Of a DNA stretch of 13,312 bases, positions 8,178 through 13,312 are shown in pieces. The notes under the pieces are model-generated. The model had not been told where the DNA came from. It did no database searches and saw nothing but the letters and a program-made list of their open reading frames with translations. The stretch is from an uncultured Candidatus Udaeobacter sp. (GTDB taxonomy: Bacteria; Verrucomicrobiota; Verrucomicrobiia; Chthoniobacterales; UBA10450). A program made the translations under genes and the position numbers. The stretch covers positions 1 to 13,312 of the forward strand of contig CATPBS010000350.1 in the NCBI GenBank assembly GCA_955652715.1, read 5' to 3'. The stretch's first letter is position 1. The number at the start of each line of letters is the position of its first letter.

Positions 8178-8206
8178 TTCATTTGTTTCTCCCAATTGCA
8201 TATAAA
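8178..8206 (+). promoter_or_regulatory. Putative promoter for the polysaccharide deacetylase
   Basis: TATAAA at 8201-8206 with a weak TTCATT (8178-8183) 17 bp upstream in the AT-rich spacer between the divergent amidase and deacetylase genes. Transcription would start near 8213, about 40 nt before ATG 8252. It overlaps the alternative amidase start at 8182. Confidence 0.35.
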
Positions 8207-8251
8207 ATCACTTGTGTTTTGCGCGACTACGCTTAAAGCCTTACCACTTTT

Positions 8252-9553
8252 ATGATGATCCGATTTGCAATTGTTCCATTGCTCCTGGCACTGAACTTTT
8301 CGATGTGCAAAAGGCAGGAAAGTGTTTCCCAGAACCCTCAGCCTGCGGGCGCCTCGTCGGCAGCGCCGGGTGCCACAACCGCCGGCGGCAGTCCGGGTGT
8401 AGCGCCGGTGGCGGCGTCTCCCAAGATAAGGAAGCCGGTCGTCGATCAAACGGCTCAGGTGATTATTTTTTGTTATCATCGTTTGGTCGACAAAGTCCGC
8501 TATCCTGGCACTGAGATCACGCCCGCTGCGTTTGAAGCGCAAATGAAGGAACTAAAGGACCGCGGGATTACAGTTATCTCAATGCAGGATTTGCTCGCAT
8601 GGAAGCGCGGCGAAAAGAATATACCGCCGCGATGCGCGGTCATTAGCTTCGATGATGGCTGGAAATCGCAATACGAAGTCGCGTGGCCCATCATGAAGAA
8701 GTTTGGATATACGTTCACGATGTTCCTTTACACCGAAGGCGTGCGCGGTGGCTCGTTAGGCGGCGGGGAAGCGATCACGTGGGAACAGCTCGCAGATATG
8801 CGCGACAACGGCGTCGATATCGAGGCGCACTCCGCGACGCACCAAGACTTGCGCGAAGGGCACAACATAATGCTGGCTGCTCCCGGCGGTAAGCGAACCC
8901 GAACGAAATTGGTCGGGCCCCAATACGAGCAATGGGTGCGAAACGAAGTGGTCGGCTCCAAGGAACTGCTCGAGCAACGACTCGGCATCAAAGTGAATTG
9001 TTTTGCCGTGCCGTTTGGAAATTATAACGAGCACGTTAAAGAATTAGCGCGAAATGCCGGTTACGAGGCGATGTTTACTGTTTACGGTCAGCCCATCACC
9101 TTTACTTCGCCACTCGATTCACTTGGGCGTTACGCGATTGAAGCGAACAAGCCAAAGGTCTTCGCCGATGCTGCGAAGATGATCGGCACATCAACAGGGG
9201 GCGCCGCAGCGGTGGCCGAAGTCGGCGCGAAGGACCTCGGGACGCAACCAGCGGATGGTGAGACAGTGCGTAATGCGCTTCCGCTTATTAAAGCCAACCT
9301 CAGCGGGATCGGCCAGATTGAACCCGGCAGCGTGCAAATGCGTGTGAGCGGTCTCGGTGTTGTTCCGGCCAGCTACGATCCCAAAGCAGGCACCGTGTCA
9401 TATCAAGTTACGCAGAAGTTGCGTGAGAAATCGTGCACCGTAATTGTCAGCGCGAAATCTCAAGGAAAGAAGGTCGAAGCGCATTGGACCTTCGGAATCG
9501 AAGAAGGCGCGGCACGCCCACCGGCAGCAACTACGCCAACGCAAAAGAAATGA
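8252..9553 (+). CDS. Exported polysaccharide deacetylase (NodB-type, CE4) with C-terminal domain
   Basis: The 433-residue product opens MMIRFAIVPLLLALNFSMCK, a signal peptide; Cys19 might be lipidated but FSMC is not a good lipobox. A low-complexity Ser/Ala/Gly/Pro linker (24-60) leads to a NodB domain: FCYHRL (73-78), SFDDG (132-136, catalytic Asp134 and metal-binding Asp135), HSATH (193-197, metal His193 and His197), and CFAVPFGNYNE (250-260). It is expected to remove acetyl groups from an N-acetylated polymer such as peptidoglycan or a beta-glucosamine polymer. Residues about 330-433 form a second, beta-rich unit (VQMRVSGLGVVPASYD, HWTF) resembling an Ig-like domain, then a Pro/Thr tail. 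The divergent amidase suggests a shared envelope role. ATG 8252 and 8255 are equivalent starts; no Shine-Dalgarno site. Confidence 0.9.
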   Translation: MMIRFAIVPLLLALNFSMCKRQESVSQNPQPAGASSAAPGATTAGGSPGVAPVAASPKIRKPVVDQTAQVIIFCYHRLVDKVRYPGTEITPAAFEAQMKELKDRGITVISMQDLLAWKRGEKNIPPRCAVISFDDGWKSQYEVAWPIMKKFGYTFTMFLYTEGVRGGSLGGGEAITWEQLADMRDNGVDIEAHSATHQDLREGHNIMLAAPGGKRTRTKLVGPQYEQWVRNEVVGSKELLEQRLGIKVNCFAVPFGNYNEHVKELARNAGYEAMFTVYGQPITFTSPLDSLGRYAIEANKPKVFADAAKMIGTSTGGAAAVAEVGAKDLGTQPADGETVRNALPLIKANLSGIGQIEPGSVQMRVSGLGVVPASYDPKAGTVSYQVTQKLREKSCTVIVSAKSQGKKVEAHWTFGIEEGAARPPAATTPTQKK

Positions 9554-9558
9554 CTCGA

Positions 9559-9580
9559 GGGGCACTTGTTGTCGTGCCTC
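9559..9580 (+). terminator. Hairpin after the deacetylase gene, weak terminator candidate
   Basis: GGGGCAC (9559-9565) pairs with GTGCCTC (9574-9580), 7 bp with one G-U, across an 8-nt loop, just after the deacetylase stop. It is followed by A residues rather than T, so it is not a textbook Rho-independent terminator; it may stabilise the upstream mRNA end. Confidence 0.25.
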
Positions 9581-9617
9581 AAAAAGCAGGACGCGACGAC
9601 GCGCGTTCCTTTCCTGT

Positions 9618-10940
9618 ATGTTTCCACAACTCAGCGATAAGCTTCAGGAAATTTTCAAAGAGCTGCGTGGGCATGGCACGATCAACGAATCAAATATTGA
9701 CGCGGCCCTGCGTCAGGTGCGCCTGGCCTTGCTCGAAGCTGATGTGGATTTTCAGGTCGCCAGAAAATTCGTCTCGCGGGTAAAAGAAAAAGCGCTCGGG
9801 GAAACAGTTCTTCGCAGCATTACCCCGGGTCAGCAGATCGTAAAAATTTTTCACGAAGAACTGACTGCGTTGCTCGGAGGCGATTCCGTGCCGCTTCATC
9901 TGGAAGATGGAGCCCGTATTTTGATGGTAGGTCTCAATGGTTCCGGCAAGACGACTTCCTCGGCAAAGCTGGCGCGCTTTTTACAGAAACAGAATTATTC
10001 CCCGGTGCTGGTCGCGTGCGACCTGCAACGTCCTGCAGCGATTGAGCAGCTCGTAACACTCGGGAAACAAATTGATGCGCCGGTTTATGCTCCTGATCGA
10101 AACGAGAAAAATGTTCAGCGCGCCGTAGCTGCCGCAGTTGCTACCGCGAGCAACGCAGGTGCGCCGCGCATTCACATCTTCGACACGGCAGGCCGGCAAG
10201 AGATCAATGAAGCGTTGATCCAGGAACTGAAAGAGTTGAAAGAATTTTTGAAGCCGCAAGAAATTTTGCTGGTGGTTGATGCCACCATGGGTCAGCAAGC
10301 GGTCAGCGTTGCAACCCATTTCAACGATGCGTTAGCCATCACAGGCATCATTTTGACCAAGCTCGACGGCGACGCGCGAGGTGGCGCAGCATTATCAATG
10401 CGCGAAGTGACGCACCAGCCCATCAAATTTGCTGGAACGGGGGAAAAGCTTGATCAATTTGAAGTCTTTGTTCCGGAGCGGCTTGCGGGCCGGATTCTCG
10501 GAATGGGCGACGTGGTTGGTCTCGTGGAGAAAGCTGCCGAAGCGGTGGAAGCCGAAGACGCTGCTCGGCTCGAGCACAAATTGCGCACTGCTTCATTCGA
10601 TTTCAATGATTTCCTGGCGCAGTTCAAAATGATGCGACGGATGGGGCCGCTTGAGAATATTCTTGGCATGTTGCCCGGCATGAGTAATGTGCAAGGCCTC
10701 TCCATAGACGAGAAGCAGCTCAAACGCACGGAAGCGATCGTGCTTTCAATGACGAAAGAAGAGCGGACGCGCCCCGACATTCTCAATGCGCGGCGTCGTC
10801 AGCGCATCGCGCGCGGTAGCGGCTGCACCGTCACGGAGGTGAACGATTTGCTGCGGCGCTTTGATCAGATGCGAAAGATGATGAAAAGCGCGGGCAAAAT
10901 GAAGAAAATGATGGCGCAAATGGCGCGAATGAAAACTTAA
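9618..10940 (+). CDS. ffh: Signal recognition particle protein Ffh (SRP54 homologue)
   Basis: ATG 9618 gives 440 residues starting [20 protein letters not shown], the normal Ffh N-terminus; the longer frame from 9444 lies over the deacetylase gene and is rejected. Modules: N domain helical bundle (1-88), GTPase domain with P-loop GLNGSGKTT (105-113), DLQRPAA (135-141), DTAGR (189-193), [10 protein letters not shown] (247-256), and GTGEKLDQF (273-281), and the methionine-rich M domain (about 325-440) with [14 protein letters not shown], the [11 protein letters not shown] helix that binds SRP RNA, and an Met/Lys-rich tail. It binds signal sequences emerging from the ribosome and hands them to FtsY at the membrane. 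The gene is 1 nt ahead of rpsP, so they form an operon. No Shine-Dalgarno site precedes the start. No 4.5S RNA gene is seen in the window. Confidence 0.97.
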   Translation: MFPQLSDKLQEIFKELRGHGTINESNIDAALRQVRLALLEADVDFQVARKFVSRVKEKALGETVLRSITPGQQIVKIFHEELTALLGGDSVPLHLEDGARILMVGLNGSGKTTSSAKLARFLQKQNYSPVLVACDLQRPAAIEQLVTLGKQIDAPVYAPDRNEKNVQRAVAAAVATASNAGAPRIHIFDTAGRQEINEALIQELKELKEFLKPQEILLVVDATMGQQAVSVATHFNDALAITGIILTKLDGDARGGAALSMREVTHQPIKFAGTGEKLDQFEVFVPERLAGRILGMGDVVGLVEKAAEAVEAEDAARLEHKLRTASFDFNDFLAQFKMMRRMGPLENILGMLPGMSNVQGLSIDEKQLKRTEAIVLSMTKEERTRPDILNARRRQRIARGSGCTVTEVNDLLRRFDQMRKMMKSAGKMKKMMAQMARMKT

Positions 10941-10941
10941 C

Positions 10942-11283
10942 ATGGCAGTTTCAATCAGATTACGCAGAGAAGGCGCGAAAAATCGCCCGTATTACAAAGT
11001 GGTAGTGGCCGACAGCCGCAGCCCACGCGACGGAAAATTTATCGAGATCATCGGTACGTACGATCCGAAAATCCCAAGTCACAATAGCTCGTTGAAGGTC
11101 GAACGGGCCGAATATTGGATCAGCAAAGGCGCCCAACCGTCCGACACGGTGCGTAGCTTGATCAAGAAGAACAAGAAAATGACGACGGCTGCGAAGGCAT
11201 CGTCGCACCCCGAGCGAGAGAACGCACAAGCGACCCAAGAAGAGTCTTTACCTTCGCCACTTCCACCTGAGAGTTCCACCTGA
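10942..11283 (+). CDS. rpsP: Small ribosomal subunit protein bS16
   Basis: 113 residues beginning [20 protein letters not shown], followed by [22 protein letters not shown], the invariant bS16 core (1-78). The last 30-35 residues (from about [10 protein letters not shown]) are an unordered Ser/Pro/Glu-rich tail beyond the length of the E. coli protein (82 aa). It binds 16S rRNA during 30S assembly. The start lies one base after the ffh stop, implying tight coupling with ffh. This is the normal first gene of the rpsP-rimM-trmD-rplS operon; here ffh precedes it. Confidence 0.97.
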   Translation: MAVSIRLRREGAKNRPYYKVVVADSRSPRDGKFIEIIGTYDPKIPSHNSSLKVERAEYWISKGAQPSDTVRSLIKKNKKMTTAAKASSHPERENAQATQEESLPSPLPPESST

Positions 11284-11320
11284 CTGCTGGCGGGATTTTC
11301 ATTTATCGAACCGTGCGTGC

Positions 11321-11370
11321 GCTGTCCCCAGCGCTTTTCCTTGGAGCGGTGCTAATCCGCTGAGGACAGC
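11321..11370. repeat. 13-bp imperfect inverted repeat in rpsP-khpA spacer
   Basis: GCTGTCCCCAGCG (11321-11333) and CGCTGAGGACAGC (11358-11370) are reverse complements except for one position, around a 24-nt loop. No T run follows, so it is not an intrinsic terminator. The 195-nt spacer 11284-11478 holds no gene; this stem could be an mRNA processing or attenuation structure, or a dispersed repeat copy. Confidence 0.6.
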
Positions 11371-11478
11371 TGACGCTACAGCATCCCTTCAGCGCGACTC
11401 CAAAATCAGTTTTATTCGTGTTCACCTGTCCCGCCGAAGCGTTGTGCGAATGCGGATTCATGGTTAGTCTTCTCACGC

Positions 11479-11709
11479 ATGAGAGAGTTTCTCGAGTTCG
11501 TCCTCCGTCAACTGATTGAATTTCCTGACGACATGGTGCTCATAGAAATTCCGAGCGGCAGAACGACCATATTTAAGTTGCAGCTTCGGCAGGGGGATGT
11601 CGGCCGCGTAATTGGCCGAGGCGGGCAGACCATTCACTCTATTCGCGCCTTGCTGGCCAGCTCCGCAGCGCGCCACGGCCAGCGGGCTATCCTCGAGATT
11701 TTGGAATAG
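11479..11709 (+). CDS. khpA: KH-domain RNA-binding protein KhpA
   Basis: A 76-residue protein consisting of a single KH domain: MREFLEFVLRQLIEFPDD (N-terminal helix), beta strands VLIEIPSGRTTIFKLQL, and the RNA-binding GXXG loop in GRVIGRGGQTIHSIRALLAS (GRGG at about 50-53), ending EILE. Size and position between rpsP and trmD match the bacterial KhpA (YlqC) family, which binds RNA, usually with KhpB, and influences division and small-RNA regulation in some bacteria. No KhpB is in the window. The stop codon TAG (11707-11709) is the first three bases of the palindromic element described next. No Shine-Dalgarno site precedes ATG 11479. Confidence 0.92.
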   Translation: MREFLEFVLRQLIEFPDDMVLIEIPSGRTTIFKLQLRQGDVGRVIGRGGQTIHSIRALLASSAARHGQRAILEILE

Positions 11710-11790
11710 GTAGGGGCGATTGACCTCGACCGCCCGTGGTTGATTATTTCCTGCACGGCGCGGGCGGTTCGGGTGAACCGCCCCTACCTA
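11707..11790. repeat. Double-hairpin palindromic element, copy 1 (khpA-trmD)
   Basis: Arms of 30 nt (11707-11736 and 11761-11790) are reverse complements at 25 of 30 positions, around a 24-nt centre. Each arm also folds on itself: 11714-11735 as GGGCGATTGA/TCGACCGCCC with one mismatch and one G-U, and 11762-11783 as a perfect 9-bp stem GGGCGGTTC-GGGT-GAACCGCCC ending 6 nt before the trmD ATG. The element fills the intergenic space exactly: its first bases TAG are the khpA stop and its last base is the A of the trmD ATG. Its relative is at 12478-12536. Confidence 0.8.
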
Positions 11791-12494
11791 TGAAGATCGA
11801 CATCGTCACGCTGTTTCCTGAAATCTGCCGCGCGCCATTGAACGAGAGCATGATGAAACGCGCACAGGAAAAGGAAATTGCTGATGTTCACATTCATAAC
11901 CTGCGCGATTGGACGACGGACAAACACCACGTGGCCGATGATGCGCCGTTTGGGGGAGGGCAGGGGATGGTGATGAAGCCCGAGCCGATTTTTGCCGCGG
12001 TGGAAGATCTCCAAACTCAAACGTCAGACGTCAAACGCCGAACATCAAAAACTATTCTGATGTCTCCCGCGGGCCGGCGCTTCGATCAACAAATGGCGAG
12101 ACAGCTTTCGCAGGAATCGCATCTGATCGTCGTTTGCGGCCATTACGAAGGAGTCGACCACCGCGTGATCGAACATCTTGTCGATCTTGAGATTTCGATT
12201 GGCGATTATGTGCTCACGAACGGCGCAATCGCCGCGGTCGTTTTTGTTGATGCAATCGTGCGTTTGCTGCCGGGCGCGCTCGGGCATGAACGATCCGCTG
12301 TCGACGATACCTTCAGTCTCGAAAGCTCGGGACTTGAGGCGCCTCAGTATACGCGGCCTGCCGAGTTTCGCGGCTGGAAAGTTCCAGAGATTTTGCTTTC
12401 CGGAAATCACGCTGAGATCGCAAAGTGGCGCAGAGAACAGGCGACCAAGCGCACGCGCGAGAATCGTCCTGATTTGCTGGGTAGGTGCGATTGA
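11790..12494 (+). CDS. trmD: tRNA (guanine37-N1)-methyltransferase TrmD
   Basis: Start ATG 11790 gives [11 protein letters not shown], the standard TrmD opening; the frame from 11736 only translates the repeat. The 234-residue SPOUT methyltransferase uses S-adenosylmethionine to make m1G37 in tRNAs for Leu, Pro and Arg (the tRNA-Pro here has G37), preventing +1 frameshifts. Motifs: [13 protein letters not shown] (50-62), [10 protein letters not shown] (91-100), the knotted AdoMet site [13 protein letters not shown] (114-126) and [12 protein letters not shown] (134-145), [13 protein letters not shown] (158-170), and [12 protein letters not shown] (182-193) with Glu183 at the place of the Asp general base of E. 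coli TrmD, and LLSGNHAEI. Residues about 74-87 are encoded by a heptad repeat tract. The final GRCD and TGA come from the second palindromic element. The expected rimM before and rplS after are absent. Confidence 0.96.
   Translation: MKIDIVTLFPEICRAPLNESMMKRAQEKEIADVHIHNLRDWTTDKHHVADDAPFGGGQGMVMKPEPIFAAVEDLQTQTSDVKRRTSKTILMSPAGRRFDQQMARQLSQESHLIVVCGHYEGVDHRVIEHLVDLEISIGDYVLTNGAIAAVVFVDAIVRLLPGALGHERSAVDDTFSLESSGLEAPQYTRPAEFRGWKVPEILLSGNHAEIAKWRREQATKRTRENRPDLLGRCD
12013..12047. repeat. Five 7-bp units inside trmD
   Basis: Bases 12013-12047 divide into five consecutive heptads: AAACTCA, AACGTCA, GACGTCA, AACGCCG and AACATCA. They encode a polar stretch near residues 75-87 ([12 protein letters not shown]) between the N-terminal AdoMet-binding part and the MSPAGRR strand, a spot where TrmD proteins vary in length. 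In the opposite orientation a unit reads TTCGGCG, one base from TTCGGCA in the 5978-6072 tract. Confidence 0.6.
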
Positions 12495-12536
12495 CGTCAA
12501 TCGCCCGCAGGCGCTTCAGGTGAACCGCGCTACCTG
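12478..12536. repeat. Double-hairpin palindromic element, copy 2 (trmD-fabF)
   Basis: The left arm (12478-12507) matches the left arm of the 11707-11790 element at 25 of 30 positions; the right arm (12508-12536) matches the other arm, with no centre between them. The left half contains a perfect 18-bp palindrome GCGATTGACGTCAATCGC (12487-12504), the right half a hairpin GCGCTTCA/TGAACCGC (12511-12528) with one mismatch. The element begins inside trmD and carries its TGA (12492-12494), and its other end carries the TAG of fabF on the minus strand (12530-12532). It could end or insulate transcription from both convergent genes. Confidence 0.78.
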
Positions 12537-13312
12537 ACTCGCCCCAATATTACGCAAGCGTTGATCCCACCGAAGCCAAACGAGTTGCTCATAACGTAAT
12601 TCAACTCCGCGTCGCGCCCATGATTCGGCACAACGTCGAGATCACATGCTGGGTCGGGATTTCCATAGTTAATGGTCGGCGGGATCCACTGCCGGTCTAA
12701 CGCAAGTGCGCAAAGCGCCGCCTCGATCGCGCCGGTCGCACCCAGCGGATGCGCATAATAACCCTTCGTCCCGCTAACAGCGATCCGCTGCGAATGCTCG
12801 CCGAAAACTTGTTTTATCGACGCCGTTTCCGCGCTGTCATTGAGCTGAGTCGAGCTGGCGTGCGCGTTAATGTAATCAATCTGCTCGGGTGTCAGCTGTG
12901 CGTCCGCGAGCGCTTCGCGCATAGCCCGAATGGACGACTCGCCGTTCGGCAGGGGCGATGTCATGTGGAAAGCATCGTTGTTCAAGCTGTATCCGAGCAC
13001 TTCTGCGTAGATGCGCGCGCCACGGGCTTGGGCGTGTTCGAGTTCCTCGACGACGATCGAAGCGCCGCCTTCGCCCATGACAAATCCATCGCGCAACATG
13101 TCGAATGGACGACAAGCGAAAGCCGGATCACCCGGCCACCTGCTCATGGTCTTAATGATGTCAAACGCACCGATGGTAATGGCTGTCAGGGGCGCTTCCG
13201 CTCCGCCCGCGACGATTACGTCAGCAAAATCATCCCGAATGTAACGCAGCGCTTCGCCAACCGATACTGTGCCACTTGCGCAACTGTTTGAATTTGTTGT
13301 GCCGACGCCGCG
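12530..13312 (-). CDS. fabF: Beta-ketoacyl-ACP synthase II (KAS II, FabF-type), N-terminus outside the window
   Basis: The frame runs from the stop TAG (12530-12532) to the right edge without interruption, 260 residues; the ATG at 13147 is internal. The fragment begins just before the thiolase-type active site: TNSNSCASGTVSVGEALRYI, nucleophile Cys encoded at 13280-13282. It then shows IVAGGAEAPLTAITIGAF, RPFDMLRDGFVMGEGGASIV, catalytic His in YINAHASSTQLND (most FabF have NAHGTST), Lys and second His in SGTKGYYAHPLGATGA, and SNSFGFGGINACVILGR with the gating Phe. The enzyme condenses acyl-thioesters with malonyl-ACP in fatty acid elongation. Family length is about 410, so roughly 150 residues are missing. 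A secondary-metabolite or polyunsaturated-lipid ketosynthase is possible; no ACP is visible. The last bases lie in the palindromic element shared with trmD. Confidence 0.92.
   Translation of the reverse strand, partial: RGVGTTNSNSCASGTVSVGEALRYIRDDFADVIVAGGAEAPLTAITIGAFDIIKTMSRWPGDPAFACRPFDMLRDGFVMGEGGASIVVEELEHAQARGARIYAEVLGYSLNNDAFHMTSPLPNGESSIRAMREALADAQLTPEQIDYINAHASSTQLNDSAETASIKQVFGEHSQRIAVSGTKGYYAHPLGATGAIEAALCALALDRQWIPPTINYGNPDPACDLDVVPNHGRDAELNYVMSNSFGFGGINACVILGRVR

Noticed and set aside
9444..9617. N-terminal extension of Ffh
   Set aside because: It overlaps the deacetylase gene in another frame and is not Ffh-like; the family N-terminus begins at 9618.

Overview
This is a bacterial chromosomal segment of moderately high GC with long core housekeeping genes. 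Bacterial 16S-linked markers are absent, so taxonomy is inference only. The style of the small secreted proteins, the scarcity of Shine-Dalgarno sites and the short palindromic elements at gene ends would fit a soil Verrucomicrobiota (Spartobacteria-like) genome, but the sequence does not prove this.

Layout. Positions 1-1180 (plus strand) hold small accessory genes: the 3' part of a secreted-type protein, an exported beta-rich protein with a likely leaderless promoter, and a small gene broken by one in-frame TAG. Positions 1183-1987 (minus strand) hold tRNA-Glu(CTC), a small exported protein of unknown function, and tRNA-Pro(TGG); the protein gene is sandwiched between the two tRNAs. Positions 2068-5828 (minus) encode cobalamin-dependent methionine synthase as two separate genes: an N-terminal homocysteine-methylating part and a pterin/B12/reactivation part, joined by a 4-nt ATGA overlap. 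The 297-nt spacer upstream carries hexad and heptad repeat tracts. Positions 6126-7367 (plus) encode an MFS transporter whose stop codon overlaps that of a convergent N-acetylmuramoyl-L-alanine amidase lipoprotein (7364-8095, minus). Divergent from the amidase is an exported polysaccharide deacetylase (8252-9553, plus).

From 9618 to 12494 (plus) lies the conserved translation and protein-export cluster ffh - rpsP - KH-domain protein (khpA) - trmD. The usual rimM between khpA and trmD and the usual rplS after trmD are not there. Exactly at those two places sit two diverged copies of one double-hairpin palindromic element (11707-11790 and 12478-12536). These elements carry the stop codons of khpA, trmD and the convergent fabF, and reach the first base of the trmD start codon. 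The window ends inside a fabF-type ketosynthase (12530 to the right edge, minus), which still includes its active-site cysteine.

How the genes work together: ffh supports co-translational membrane targeting; bS16, KhpA and TrmD act on the ribosome, RNA and tRNA; the amidase and deacetylase probably remodel the cell envelope or extracellular glycans; FabF elongates fatty acids; split MetH makes methionine. No phage, plasmid, CRISPR, toxin or defence genes are visible. The items most worth a second look are the palindromic elements around trmD, the heptad tract inside trmD and its relative upstream of metH, the split MetH, and the single-stop pseudogene.
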